Positions 1 to 9,123 of a DNA stretch of 64,000 bases are shown one piece after another. Under the pieces are notes generated by a model. It saw only the letters and a program-made list of their open reading frames with translations, did no database searches and was not told the origin of the DNA. The translations under genes and the position numbers were made by a program. Every line of letters begins with the position of its first letter. The stretch's first letter is position 1. This DNA is from Mesorhizobium sp. SOD10 (lineage in GTDB: Bacteria > Pseudomonadota > Alphaproteobacteria > Rhizobiales > Rhizobiaceae), in the NCBI GenBank assembly GCA_000824805.1, contig CCNA01000028.1:1-64000 (forward strand). Reading direction: 5' to 3'.

Positions 1-115
1 ACGCCTGGCTGAAGCCGAACCGCCGACCGGCCGGCCGCTCCACCTCGACACCCTCGTCGCCGACCGCCAGGCCTTGCTGGATCGCCTCAGCCCGCTTATC
101 GGCTCCGGTCCATGA
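1..115 (+). CDS. 3' end of an unidentified gene (partial)
   Basis: The second frame is open from the window edge to a TGA at 113-115, encoding about 37 residues rich in Arg, Leu, Asp and Pro. It could be the C-terminus of a larger gene that begins outside the window, but the visible piece has no recognisable motif. It may equally be chance reading frame in high-G+C DNA. Confidence 0.35.
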   Translation, partial: RLAEAEPPTGRPLHLDTLVADRQALLDRLSPLIGSGP

Positions 116-976
116 AGCTTGCCGCCACGGCTCGGCGACACTCCGGCCTGGTTCACCAGCGGATGACGGCTATTTAAGCGGTGCCACGACCGTCACTGCG
201 GCGCCATAGCCAACCGGCCGCGGATCGTTCAACCGGCGCCTTCTCGCGCCGGAAGTGATGACCTCGACTGCGTCGACGTCGAATGACGAGGTTGTCGCCG
301 GGGGAGGGCGAATGTTCCCTTTCGCCATCGGGGCAGTACGGTGCCACAGATGACGGCCCGGATTGCCGGCATGGCGGCGCGATTTCATCACGCGCTTGGC
401 TGCAACCTCCTCGGATCATGAATACGATCGCCCTACTGAGAACGAGGGGCCAAAAGCATAGCGATGGATGACCAGCCAGGGGCAATTCCAAGAAAACTGA
501 GCAAGATTTTCCGTCCGCGTTCCGCTGAAGGGGACGTGGTCATGAAATAACCTGCTGGCCAGCTCGACATCAGCGCGCCGCGGTTGAAACAGATAGCGGC
601 GATCGCCGGCATCGCCAGAGGCGCCCAGCGGTCCCGTCCGGTCACTGCTCGCAGCGTCGGCGACGAAGGCCTTGGCACAGATTGCCAATATTTATAATTT
701 GGCCAGCAATGTGTTGCCGCGTGTCTTGATGTTGGCGATTGGCCGGGCCTCGGGGCGGTTGCGCTGCGCCAATCCTGTCAACGTCGGCAAGCCATCGGCC
801 ATACGTCGCAGACCCACGCGCGTCATCGGATTGCCCGCGATTGCCACCACGCCGCAGCGGCCCGGGGCGGCGGGCTTGCTTCAGTAAGCGGGCTTCGCCG
901 TGCCGCGTTTCCTTCTTCAATCGCCACCTTCTCATCGCACCGAACTCGATGCTGCCTGAGGCAAAATCGTGCGGCT
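116..976. other. Non-coding stretch upstream of ccoN
   Basis: About 860 bases without a convincing gene. Several overlapping short ORFs on both strands lack ribosome-binding sites and have low-complexity Arg/Pro/Ser composition typical of chance frames in high-G+C DNA. The only clear signal nearby is the FixK-like box at 977-990. The stretch may contain decayed sequence, but no source gene was recognised. Confidence 0.5.
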
Positions 977-990
977 CTGACATGGATCAG
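977..990 (+). promoter_or_regulatory. FixK/FNR-like box upstream of ccoN
   Basis: CTGAC-ATGG-ATCAG fits the FNR/FixK consensus TTGAT-N4-ATCAA, with TGAC and ATCA half-sites and a 4-base spacer. It lies 75 bases before the chosen ccoN ATG. In rhizobia the fixNOQP genes are classically activated by FixK under low oxygen, so position and target agree. Two outer bases deviate from the consensus. Confidence 0.55.
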
Positions 991-1065
991 GGCAAACAGG
1001 CCGCGACTGCGTAATCAATGCGCTGCGGATTGGCGTCCGCCGGAATTTCCAGATCGGGTCTTGCG

Positions 1066-2676
1066 ATGAAATTTGGCACAGAGATCGTCCTTCTAAGCCT
1101 GTTTGCCTTTGCAGCTCTAGTCGCCGCCGGCTTCGGCGTGGACGAAGCCTTTCGCCAGCATATGTGGGTTTTGTTCTTCGCCCTGGTTGGCTTCAACGCG
1201 ATCCTGATGCGTAACACCGATTTCAAGCTGGCAGCTCCGATCGACCCCGCAGCTTACATGGATGGACCGATCCGCTACGGCGCCATCGCAACGGTTTTCT
1301 GGGGCGTCGTCGGCATGCTGGTCGGCGTCGTCATCGCGCTTCAGCTTGCATACCCTCATCTCAACATCGAGCCCTGGTTCAATTTCGGCCGGCTGAGGCC
1401 GCTTCATACCTCCGGCGTCATCTTCGCCTTCGGCGGCAATGCGCTTCTGTGCACATCCTTGTATGTCGTGCAGCGAACGTCCCGAGCCAGGCTGTTCGGC
1501 GGCAATCTCGCCTGGTTCGTCTTCTGGGGCTACCAGCTCTTCATCGTCATGGCCGCGACCGGCTATCTGCTGGGCATCACCGAAGGCCGCGAATACGCCG
1601 AGCCCGAGTGGTATGTCGACCTCTGGCTGACAATCGTGTGGGTCGCGTATCTGGTCCTTTTCCTCGGCACCATCCTGAAGCGCAAGGAACCGCATATCTA
1701 CGTCGCCAACTGGTTCTACCTCTCCTTCATCGTGACCATCGCGATGCTACATGTGGTCAACAACCTGTCGATGCCGGTCTCGTTGCTTGGCTCGAAGAGC
1801 TACTCTGCCTTCTCCGGCGTTCAGGACGCCCTGACCCAGTGGTGGTACGGGCACAATGCCGTGGGCTTCTTCCTGACGGCCGGCTTCCTCGGCATGATGT
1901 ATTATTTCGTGCCGAAGCAGGCGAACCGGCCGGTCTACTCCTACCGCCTGTCGATCATCCATTTCTGGGCGCTGATCTTCCTCTACATCTGGGCCGGGCC
2001 GCACCATCTCCACTACACCGCCCTGCCAGACTGGGCGCAGACGCTGGGCATGGTGTTCTCGATCATGCTTTGGATGCCCTCCTGGGGCGGCATGATCAAC
2101 GGCCTGATGACGCTGTCCGGCGCCTGGGACAAGCTGCGCACCGATCCCATCATCCGCATGATGGTCGCGGCCGTCGCCTTCTACGGCATGTCGACCTTCG
2201 AAGGTCCGATGATGTCGATCAAGACCGTCAACTCGCTCTCGCATTACACCGACTGGACCATCGGCCATGTCCACTCCGGCGCGCTTGGCTGGGTGGGCAT
2301 GATCTCGTTCGGCGCGATCTACTACATGGTGCCGAAACTCTGGAACCGCGAGCGTCTCTACTCGCTGCGCCTCGTCGCCTGGCACTTCTGGCTGGCGAGC
2401 CTTGGCATCGTCGTCTACGCGGCCGTGATGTGGGTCTCGGGCATCATGCAGGGCCTGATGTGGCGCGAGTACGACGAGCAGGGGTTCCTTGTCTACACCT
2501 TCGCCGAAACGGTCGCCGCCATGCATCCCTACTATGTCATGCGCGCCGCAGGCGGCGCCATGTATCTCTCCGGTGCACTGATCATGGCTTGGAACATCGC
2601 AATGACCATCTTTGGCTACCAACGTGAAGAGGATCCGATGCCGGGCTCAATCGACGCCCTCCAGCCCGCCGAATGA
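1066..2676 (+). CDS. ccoN: cbb3-type cytochrome c oxidase subunit I (CcoN/FixN)
   Basis: This is the catalytic subunit of the high-affinity cbb3 terminal oxidase, which reduces O2 to water in the inner membrane and pumps protons. The 536-aa polytopic protein contains the expected histidine motifs: RPLHTSG (low-spin haem b), WWYGHNAVGF and WAGPHHLHY (CuB ligands), and DWTIGHVHSG (haem ligands). ATG 1066 is preferred over an in-frame ATG at 1018 because the extra 16 residues are unlike the family and MKFGTEIV starts directly before the first membrane helix. It is followed after 10 bases by ccoO in the order N-O-Q-P. A FixK-like box lies upstream. The length is normal for the family. Confidence 0.97.
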   Translation: MKFGTEIVLLSLFAFAALVAAGFGVDEAFRQHMWVLFFALVGFNAILMRNTDFKLAAPIDPAAYMDGPIRYGAIATVFWGVVGMLVGVVIALQLAYPHLNIEPWFNFGRLRPLHTSGVIFAFGGNALLCTSLYVVQRTSRARLFGGNLAWFVFWGYQLFIVMAATGYLLGITEGREYAEPEWYVDLWLTIVWVAYLVLFLGTILKRKEPHIYVANWFYLSFIVTIAMLHVVNNLSMPVSLLGSKSYSAFSGVQDALTQWWYGHNAVGFFLTAGFLGMMYYFVPKQANRPVYSYRLSIIHFWALIFLYIWAGPHHLHYTALPDWAQTLGMVFSIMLWMPSWGGMINGLMTLSGAWDKLRTDPIIRMMVAAVAFYGMSTFEGPMMSIKTVNSLSHYTDWTIGHVHSGALGWVGMISFGAIYYMVPKLWNRERLYSLRLVAWHFWLASLGIVVYAAVMWVSGIMQGLMWREYDEQGFLVYTFAETVAAMHPYYVMRAAGGAMYLSGALIMAWNIAMTIFGYQREEDPMPGSIDALQPAE

Positions 2677-2686
2677 GGAGCCAGAC

Positions 2687-3418
2687 ATGGGCCTGATGGA
2701 TAGACACGCGCTGATCGAGAAGAACGCCACGCTGCTTCTCGTCGGATCCCTGCTGGTCGTGACCGTCGGCGGCATCGTCGAGATCGCGCCGCTGTTCTAT
2801 CTCGACAACACGATCGAGAAGGTCGAGGGGATGCGCCCGTACTCGCCGCTCGAACTCGCAGGACGCAACATCTACGTGCGCGAGGGATGCTATCTCTGCC
2901 ACAGCCAGATGATCAGACCGTTCCGCGACGAGGTCGAGCGCTACGGCCACTACAGCCTGGCGGCCGAGTCGATGTACGACCATCCGTTCCAGTGGGGGTC
3001 CAAGCGCACCGGGCCGGATCTCGCGCGCGTCGGCGACCGCTACTCCAACAGCTGGCACGTCCAGCATCTTACCGACCCGCGCTCCGTCGTGCCGGAATCC
3101 ATCATGCCAAGCTATGCCTTCCTGAAGGATAGGCCGATCGACGTGAAAGACTTCTCCATGCACCTCGTCGCCAACCGGCGCGTCGGTGTCCCCTACACCC
3201 ACGACCTAGTCGTGCAAGCCAACGCCGACCTGATGGCGCAGGCTAATCCTGACGCCGACACGTCCGGACTGGGAAGCCGCTATCCGAAAGCCAGGGTCGG
3301 CGACTTCGACGGCAACCCGCAGCAGGTCACCGAGATGGACGCCCTGGTCGCCTATCTGCAGATGCTCGGCACTCTTGTCGACTTCAAGAACTACGACGAA
3401 GCCGTTGGCTACCGCTGA
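2687..3418 (+). CDS. ccoO: cbb3 oxidase subunit II, monohaem cytochrome c (CcoO/FixO)
   Basis: CcoO is a membrane-anchored monohaem cytochrome c that passes electrons to CcoN. The 243-aa product has one N-terminal transmembrane helix (about residues 14-38) and a single CxxCH haem-binding site, CYLCH at residues 68-72, preceded by the family motif YVREGC. The downstream Met in MPSYAF is a plausible axial ligand. ATG 2687 follows a GAGGAG-type ribosome-binding site just after the ccoN stop; an in-frame start at 2612 would overlap ccoN by 65 bases and adds non-family sequence. It is the second gene of the ccoNOQP operon. Confidence 0.96.
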   Translation: MGLMDRHALIEKNATLLLVGSLLVVTVGGIVEIAPLFYLDNTIEKVEGMRPYSPLELAGRNIYVREGCYLCHSQMIRPFRDEVERYGHYSLAAESMYDHPFQWGSKRTGPDLARVGDRYSNSWHVQHLTDPRSVVPESIMPSYAFLKDRPIDVKDFSMHLVANRRVGVPYTHDLVVQANADLMAQANPDADTSGLGSRYPKARVGDFDGNPQQVTEMDALVAYLQMLGTLVDFKNYDEAVGYR

Positions 3419-3431
3419 GGAGAACAAACAG

Positions 3432-3581
3432 ATGGACTACAACCTGATGCGCGAGTTTGCCGACAGCTGTGGCCTGCTTGGCATGGTGCTCTTCTTTGCT
3501 GGATGCGTTGCCTTCGCGCTCCGACCGGGCGGTCACAGTCAGGCTCATGAAGCCGCACACATCCCCTTCAAAGACGACTGA
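3432..3581 (+). CDS. ccoQ: cbb3 oxidase small subunit CcoQ/FixQ
   Basis: This 49-aa protein has one predicted transmembrane helix (GLLGMVLFFAGCVAFAL) and a short charged tail, the usual layout of CcoQ, which stabilises the cbb3 complex. ATG 3432 has a GAGGAG motif about 12 bases upstream; a longer frame from 3375 overlaps ccoO and is not needed. It sits between ccoO (13-base gap) and ccoP (2-base gap), which is the standard operon order. Confidence 0.92.
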   Translation: MDYNLMREFADSCGLLGMVLFFAGCVAFALRPGGHSQAHEAAHIPFKDD

Positions 3582-3583
3582 TC

Positions 3584-4447
3584 ATGAGCACGCAGTATAT
3601 CGATGATATGTCGGGCGTCTCAACCACCGGTCATGAGTGGGACGGCATCAGGGAACTCAACAACCCCCTTCCACGCTGGTGGGTGATCACCTTCTACGTC
3701 ACCATCGCCTGGGCGATCGGCTACACCATCGCCTACCCCGCCTGGCCGATGCTGAGTTCCGCCACCAGGGGCGTTCTGGGCTTCTCCAGCCGTGGCGAGG
3801 TCAAGAACGAGATGGCGGCGGCGGAAGCCGCCAAGACCAAATATGTCGCGGCGATCAAGTCCAAGAGCGTCTCCGAAATCGCCGGCGACGATGCCCTGCG
3901 CGAGTTTGCCGTCTCGGCCGGCGGCGCGGCGTTCAGGGTCAACTGCGTGCAATGCCACGGATCCGGCGCGCAAGGATCGAAGGGATTTCCGAACCTCAAC
4001 GATGACGATTGGCTCTGGGGAGGCAAGATGGAGCAGATCCAGCAGACGATCACGCATGGCATTCGTTTCACCGCGGATGGTGACACCCGCCAGTCGGAGA
4101 TGCCTGCCTTTGCCGATGTGCTCCAGCCCGAGCAGATCGCTCAGGTCAGCGCTTTCGTTGCCAGCCTTTCGGGGGCCGTCAAGGACAAGAGCATGAGTGA
4201 GCCCGGCGCCAAGGTCTTCGCGGAAAACTGCGCTGTCTGCCATGGCGAGAACGCAAAGGGCAACAGAGAATTCGGCGCACCCGATCTGACCGATGCGATC
4301 TGGCTCTATGGGCCTGGCGAAGCTGCCATTGCTTCGCAGGTACGAGCCCCGAAGGGCGGGGTGATGCCCGCCTGGATCGAGCGCCTCGGCGAGATCAAGG
4401 TCAAGGAACTTGCAGTCTATGTCCATTCGCTTGGCGGCGGAGAATAG
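3584..4447 (+). CDS. ccoP: cbb3 oxidase subunit III, dihaem cytochrome c (CcoP/FixP)
   Basis: CcoP accepts electrons from the bc1 complex or soluble cytochromes and hands them to CcoO/CcoN. The 287-aa product carries an N-terminal membrane anchor (about residues 33-52, starting RWWVITFY) and two CxxCH haem c sites, CVQCH at 121-125 and CAVCH at 216-220. Both cytochrome domains have the later Met ligand context (SEMPAF, GVMPAW). Length and architecture are normal for rhizobial FixP. It is the last gene of ccoNOQP; a strong hairpin follows at 4485-4510 before ccoG. Confidence 0.97.
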   Translation: MSTQYIDDMSGVSTTGHEWDGIRELNNPLPRWWVITFYVTIAWAIGYTIAYPAWPMLSSATRGVLGFSSRGEVKNEMAAAEAAKTKYVAAIKSKSVSEIAGDDALREFAVSAGGAAFRVNCVQCHGSGAQGSKGFPNLNDDDWLWGGKMEQIQQTITHGIRFTADGDTRQSEMPAFADVLQPEQIAQVSAFVASLSGAVKDKSMSEPGAKVFAENCAVCHGENAKGNREFGAPDLTDAIWLYGPGEAAIASQVRAPKGGVMPAWIERLGEIKVKELAVYVHSLGGGE

Positions 4448-4484
4448 GCGGCGGCCTGTTCTCGGCCCTCCCCCCGCCAAGCGA

Positions 4485-4510
4485 CGAGGCCCGGCGCGAG
4501 CCGGGCCTCG
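4485..4510 (+). terminator. Strong hairpin between ccoP and ccoG
   Basis: An 11-bp perfect GC-rich inverted repeat, CGAGGCCCGGC and its complement, encloses a GCGA tetraloop. No T-run follows, so it is a poor intrinsic terminator. It could instead attenuate read-through or stabilise the 3' end of the ccoNOQP transcript, so that the oxidase subunits outnumber the assembly proteins. Confidence 0.5.
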
Positions 4511-4647
4511 ACCGCGTTGCGGCAGTCCGCGATTGAACTTCCTCAACCCGACGCTGCTCGCCATGCGGCAAGGGTCTCCCGACCATCGCCCAGAACCCGT
4601 GGTCGAGTGTCGGCCGCGAACATCGTCGCTGGTCCCCGGAGCGTCTC

Positions 4648-6207
4648 GTGCTTGATAACAAGCAGATAAAACGACTGGAGGCCGAAGCGGTCAACTCCGC
4701 CAAGACGCGACAGCCGCTCTACGCGGCGCGCAGAAAGATCTTCCCCAAGCGCACCTCCGGCCGTTTCCGCCAGTTCAAATGGCTGGTGATGGCGATCACG
4801 CTCGGCATCTATTATCTGACGCCTTGGCTGCGCTGGAACCGTGGTGCCTTCGCACCCGATCAGGCCGTTCTCATCGATCTGGCCAGCCGGCGCTTCTACT
4901 TCTTCTTCATCGAGATCTGGCCGCAGGAGTTCTACTACGTCGCCGGGCTGCTGATGATGGCGGGCGTCGGTCTGTTCCTGATCACATCGACGGTCGGGCG
5001 GGCCTGGTGCGGCTATACCTGCCCGCAGACCGTCTGGGTCGATCTGTTCCTTGTGGTGGAACGCGCGATCGAAGGCGACCGCAATGCCCGCATGAAGCTG
5101 GACGCCGCCCCCTGGAGCGCGCGCAAGCTCTTCCTGCGCGGATCCAAGCATGCCATCTGGCTCGCCATCGCGGTCGCCACGGGTGGCGCTTGGATCTTTT
5201 ACTTCGCCGACGCGCCGAAGCTGCTTGGCGAAGTCTTGAGCGGCACGGCCGCCCCCGTCGCCTATGGTACGATCGCCGTGCTTACCGGCACCACCTATGT
5301 GTTGGGCGGGCTGATGCGCGAGCAGGTCTGCACCTATATGTGCCCGTGGCCGCGCATCCAGGCCGCCATGCTCGACGAAAACTCGTTGACGGTGACGTAT
5401 AACGACTGGCGCGGCGAGCCGCGTTCGCGCCACGCCAAGAAGGTCTCGGCCACCGGGCAAGCGGTCGGCGACTGCGTCGACTGCAACGCCTGCGTCGCCG
5501 TCTGCCCGATGGGGATCGACATCCGTGACGGCCAGCAGCTGGAATGCATCACCTGCGCGCTGTGCATCGACGCCTGCGACGGCGTCATGGACAAGCTCGG
5601 TCGAGAACGCGGGCTGATCTCCTACGCAACGCTGGCGGATTACAACGCCAACATGGCGCTGGCGACCGCCGGAGGCGCAAACCCGGTCGATCCGGCGCTC
5701 GTGAGAACGGCGAGCGGCGGCTTCGTCGACGGCTTGGCACATTTCCACCTGGGCAAGATCTTCCGGCTGCGCACCTTCATCTATCTCGGCACATGGTTGG
5801 CGATCGGGCTGGTGCTCGTCTATTCGCTGCTGACGCGCGAGCGGCTGGAGCTGAACGTCCTGCACGACAGGAATCCGCAATTAGTGAGGCTTTCGGACGG
5901 CGCGATCCGCAACGGCTACACCGTCAAGCTGCTCAACATGATCCCCGAGCCGAGGACGATCGAGGTCACGCTGGAAGGCCTCGACGGCGGCGAGATGAGC
6001 ATCGTCGGCATCGACCAGGCCCCGAGCCGCTCATTCTCCGTTCCGGTCGAACCCGACCGGCTGAAGACGCTGAAGGTCTTCGTTCGGCAACCGGCAGGCC
6101 AGATCAAGAAGCCGGTTCAACGCTTCGAATTCCGCATCGAGGACAACGCGAGTTCCGAATCCGCCGAATACACCGCCAGTTTCAACGCGCAGGAGAACGG
6201 CAGATGA
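4648..6207 (+). CDS. ccoG: cbb3 oxidase accessory ferredoxin protein CcoG (FixG/RdxA)
   Basis: CcoG is a membrane iron-sulfur protein implicated in copper reduction or handling during cbb3 assembly. The 519-aa product has several N-terminal membrane helices, the motif GYTCPQTVW, and two clustered 4Fe-4S motifs near residues 270-310 (CVDCNACVAVCP and CITCALCIDAC). A C-terminal Ig-like domain (family FixG_C) begins after the last helix near residue 385. The start is GTG 4648, preceded by GGAG at a normal distance. Its stop overlaps the ccoH start (ATGA at 6204-6207), which indicates translational coupling. Confidence 0.95.
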   Translation: MLDNKQIKRLEAEAVNSAKTRQPLYAARRKIFPKRTSGRFRQFKWLVMAITLGIYYLTPWLRWNRGAFAPDQAVLIDLASRRFYFFFIEIWPQEFYYVAGLLMMAGVGLFLITSTVGRAWCGYTCPQTVWVDLFLVVERAIEGDRNARMKLDAAPWSARKLFLRGSKHAIWLAIAVATGGAWIFYFADAPKLLGEVLSGTAAPVAYGTIAVLTGTTYVLGGLMREQVCTYMCPWPRIQAAMLDENSLTVTYNDWRGEPRSRHAKKVSATGQAVGDCVDCNACVAVCPMGIDIRDGQQLECITCALCIDACDGVMDKLGRERGLISYATLADYNANMALATAGGANPVDPALVRTASGGFVDGLAHFHLGKIFRLRTFIYLGTWLAIGLVLVYSLLTRERLELNVLHDRNPQLVRLSDGAIRNGYTVKLLNMIPEPRTIEVTLEGLDGGEMSIVGIDQAPSRSFSVPVEPDRLKTLKVFVRQPAGQIKKPVQRFEFRIEDNASSESAEYTASFNAQENGR

Positions 6208-6719
6208 GCACTGATACACAGAAGTCGCGGGAGTTCACCGGGAGCCACATGCTGATCGTCATCGTCAGCTTTTTCGCGGTGGTGATTGGAGTCAACGTCA
6301 CCATGGCAACGCTTGCTCGAAAGAGCTGGACCGGCCTTGTCGTCGAGAACACCTACGTCGCCAGCCAGCAGTTCAACGAGGAAGCCAGGAAAGGAAGAGC
6401 GCAGGCCGCACTCGGCTGGAAAGGCAAACTGACCATCGCCTCCGGCGAGGTCCGCTACGGTCTTGTCGACTCCCAGGGAAAGCCGGTGCCGCTGCACGGC
6501 GTCAAGATAATGTTTCGGCATCCTGCCTACGAGGCCGAGGACGAAGTCGCAACCCTTGCCGCCCCGTCCGGCGGCGCCTCTGCGAAGACCGAGGAATTTG
6601 CCACCCGGCACACGCCGAAGAACGGCGTCTGGATCGTCGAGATCGATGCCGACGCCGGGCTGGCCACTCCATTCCGCGATGTCCGCCGCGTGATGATCTC
6701 GAATGGGGCCCTGCAATGA
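6204..6719 (+). CDS. ccoH: cbb3 oxidase assembly protein CcoH/FixH
   Basis: This 171-aa FixH-family protein has one N-terminal transmembrane helix (about residues 16-37) and a periplasmic domain containing the family pattern ENTYVASQQFNEE. CcoH is needed for stable assembly of the cbb3 complex. The start ATG 6204 overlaps the ccoG stop, and the gene's own stop overlaps the ccoI start (ATGA at 6716-6719). A much longer open frame extends upstream in the same frame but runs antisense-like through ccoG and is not coding. Confidence 0.93.
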   Translation: MSTDTQKSREFTGSHMLIVIVSFFAVVIGVNVTMATLARKSWTGLVVENTYVASQQFNEEARKGRAQAALGWKGKLTIASGEVRYGLVDSQGKPVPLHGVKIMFRHPAYEAEDEVATLAAPSGGASAKTEEFATRHTPKNGVWIVEIDADAGLATPFRDVRRVMISNGALQ

Positions 6720-8971
6720 GCTGCTGCGCGCCGGGAGCCGAAATGGCATTGGAGGTCGCAGCGTCGGCTTTGCCCTCCAGTGACGAGATCAAGCTGGCCA
6801 CCCGTTCGTTGGGCGGTCACGGTTACCAGACAGATTTGTCGGTGCCGGCGGTCCATTGCGGTGGCTGCATCCAGGCGATCGAGGCCGCGCTCGCCAAGCT
6901 CGAAAACGTTGAATCCGCCCGCGTCAATCTCTCGACGAAACGCGTGTCGGTTCGCTGGCATGGCGACCAAGTCCCTCCGTTGTTCGCCACGCTTGGCCGC
7001 TTGGGCTATAAGGCGCATCTGTTCGACCCGGAAATTCACGAAAAGGACAAGACGCTTTCGGAGTTGATCCGCGCCGTCGCCGTGGCCGGCTTCGCGGCCG
7101 GCAACATCATGCTGCTTTCGGTGTCGGTCTGGTCCGGCGCCGAAGGCGCGACACGGGATCTGTTTCACTGGATATCGGCGCTGATCGCCATCCCGGCGCT
7201 CGCCTTCGCTGGCGGGATCTATTTCCGCTCCGCGGCGAATGCCCTTCGCCACGGCCGTATGAACATGGATGTGCCGATCGCTGTCGGTGTGTCGCTCGCC
7301 TACGCGATGAGCCTCTATGAGACCATCAATCAAGGCGAGCACGCCTATTTCGACGCCTCAGTATCGCTGCTTTTCTTCCTGCTGATCGGCCGCACGCTGG
7401 ACCATGTGATGCGCGAGCAGGCGCGAACGGCCGTCAATGGCCTGTCGCGGCTTGCCGCGCGAGGGGCCGTCGTCCTGCGGGACGACGGAATACGCGAATA
7501 CGTGCCAGTCGCCGAACTTGCGCCGGGAATGCGCCTGCTCATTTCGGCCGGAGAACGGATACCGGTTGACGGTGATATCGCCAGCGGGAATTCCGACCTC
7601 GATTGCTCGATCGTCTCCGGCGAGAGCGCGCCAAAGGCCGTCGGGGCCGGCGCCCATGTGCAGGCTGGCACGCTCAACCTGACGGGTCCGCTGACGATGC
7701 GGGCGACCGCCGCCGCGAAGGACTCCTTCCTGGCGGAAATGGTTCGGCTGATGGAAGCCGCCGAAGGCGGCCGCTCGCGCTACCGCCGGATCGCCGACCG
7801 GGTGTCGTCGCTCTATGCGCCCGTGGTCCATCTGGCGGCCTTTGTGACATTCCTCGGCTGGATGGTTGCGTCCGGCGATTGGCATCGCGCCATGACCATC
7901 GCCATCGCCGTGCTCATCATCACATGCCCCTGCGCGCTCGGCCTTGCGGTGCCGATCGTCCAGGTCGTGGCGGCGCGACGCCTGTTCGAGGCCGGCGTGA
8001 TGGTCAAGGACGGCTCGGCCATGGAGCGCCTCGCCGCAATCGATACGGCCGTGTTCGACAAGACCGGGACACTGACTTTGGGGCGTCCGAAGCTTGTAAA
8101 CGCGTCTGCGATCGATCCCGCCATGCTTGCAATAGCGGCCGACATCGCTGCTCATTCGCGCCACCCGTTCTCAAAAGCCATTGCCGCCCATGGCGGATCT
8201 GCCGATCAGCCTAAGCTTCTCTCCGTGCGGGAAGAACCGGGCTTCGGCATCGAAGCGCTCGCAGGGGACGACGTCTGGCGCCTTGGCCGACGCGGATGGG
8301 CCGGGTGGAAGGCACGCACCGGCAGCGAAGGCAAGCCCGGCGGCTATGGCGGCACGGTGCTTTCGAGGAATGGCAGCATTGTCGCATGTTTCGCCTTCGA
8401 GGACGCGGCCCGATCGGACGCCAAGGCGGCAATCCAGCAGTTGAAGGGCGCAGGCGTGTCGATCGATATGTTGTCCGGTGATACCGAGAGGGCCTGCAGC
8501 GAGGTTGCCGACGCATTGGAGATCGACAATTTCGTGCCGGCGCTGCTGCCCTCGGGCAAGGTCGAGTGGATCGAAGCGCTGACCCGTGCCGATCATAAGG
8601 TGCTGATGGTGGGCGACGGCCTCAACGACACGCCGGCACTGCGCGCGGCGCATGTCTCGATCGCCCCGGCGACCGCGGCCGACATCGGCCGCAAGGCCGC
8701 GGACTTCGTCTTCCTGCGCGAAAGCCTCCTCGCGGTCCCACTCGCCATGGAGGTCTCGCGCAGGGCCGGCGGGCTCATTCGCCAGAACATCGCCATCGCG
8801 ATCGTCTACAATGCCTTTGCCGTGCCGATCGCTATTCTTGGACACGTCACGCCGCTGATCGCCGCCATCGCCATGTCCGCTTCCTCGCTGCTTGTCATTG
8901 GAAACGCCCTGCGCCTGCAAGGCTTTGCAACCACCACGACGGCTCCTTCGGCAACGGGCGCGGGCTCATGA
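6716..8971 (+). CDS. ccoI: Copper-translocating P1B-type ATPase CcoI/FixI
   Basis: CcoI is a heavy-metal P-type ATPase that exports copper for the CuB centre of the cbb3 oxidase. The 751-aa product shows, in order, an N-terminal Cys-rich leader (MSCC), a heavy-metal-associated domain with CGGC at 48-51, transmembrane helices, the metal-binding TCPCALG (CPC at 404-406), the phosphorylation motif DKTGT (Asp 448), and the hinge GDGLNDTPAL. All catalytic motifs are intact. It overlaps ccoH at the start and ccoS at the end by ATGA, so it is translated as part of ccoGHIS. Confidence 0.96.
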   Translation: MSCCAPGAEMALEVAASALPSSDEIKLATRSLGGHGYQTDLSVPAVHCGGCIQAIEAALAKLENVESARVNLSTKRVSVRWHGDQVPPLFATLGRLGYKAHLFDPEIHEKDKTLSELIRAVAVAGFAAGNIMLLSVSVWSGAEGATRDLFHWISALIAIPALAFAGGIYFRSAANALRHGRMNMDVPIAVGVSLAYAMSLYETINQGEHAYFDASVSLLFFLLIGRTLDHVMREQARTAVNGLSRLAARGAVVLRDDGIREYVPVAELAPGMRLLISAGERIPVDGDIASGNSDLDCSIVSGESAPKAVGAGAHVQAGTLNLTGPLTMRATAAAKDSFLAEMVRLMEAAEGGRSRYRRIADRVSSLYAPVVHLAAFVTFLGWMVASGDWHRAMTIAIAVLIITCPCALGLAVPIVQVVAARRLFEAGVMVKDGSAMERLAAIDTAVFDKTGTLTLGRPKLVNASAIDPAMLAIAADIAAHSRHPFSKAIAAHGGSADQPKLLSVREEPGFGIEALAGDDVWRLGRRGWAGWKARTGSEGKPGGYGGTVLSRNGSIVACFAFEDAARSDAKAAIQQLKGAGVSIDMLSGDTERACSEVADALEIDNFVPALLPSGKVEWIEALTRADHKVLMVGDGLNDTPALRAAHVSIAPATAADIGRKAADFVFLRESLLAVPLAMEVSRRAGGLIRQNIAIAIVYNAFAVPIAILGHVTPLIAAIAMSASSLLVIGNALRLQGFATTTTAPSATGAGS

Positions 8972-9123
8972 CGACGCTCGTCTACCTGGTACCAGCAGCG
9001 CTGTTCCTTGGCGCGCTCGGGCTATCCGGCTTTCTATGGGCGTTGAGCAGTGGTCAATACGAGGATCTCCACGGGGCCGCTGAACGCATCCTCATCGACT
9101 GGGACGACAAGCTGGAACGCTGA
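8968..9123 (+). CDS. ccoS: cbb3 oxidase maturation protein CcoS/FixS
   Basis: This small 51-aa protein starts at the ATGA overlap with the ccoI stop. It has one transmembrane helix near the N-terminus (VPAALFLGALGLSGFLWAL) followed by the signature SGQYEDLxGAAERIL and an Asp-rich tail, all typical of CcoS. CcoS is required to insert haem and copper cofactors into CcoN. It completes the standard ccoNOQP-ccoGHIS set. Confidence 0.93.
   Translation: MTTLVYLVPAALFLGALGLSGFLWALSSGQYEDLHGAAERILIDWDDKLER

Noticed and set aside
1117..2622. Long open frames on the minus strand and other frames across ccoN (up to 392 codons)
   Set aside because: They are shadow frames of a high-G+C membrane-protein gene. 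Products are rich in Arg, His and Asp with no motif, while the ccoN frame has all family motifs.
4543..5880. 445-codon minus-strand frame across ccoG
   Set aside because: Its composition is that of an antisense shadow, and ccoG on the plus strand has intact 4Fe-4S motifs.
5544..6203. Extension of the ccoH frame upstream through ccoG
   Set aside because: Arg-rich non-family sequence; the ATGA overlap at 6204 gives the normal CcoH start.
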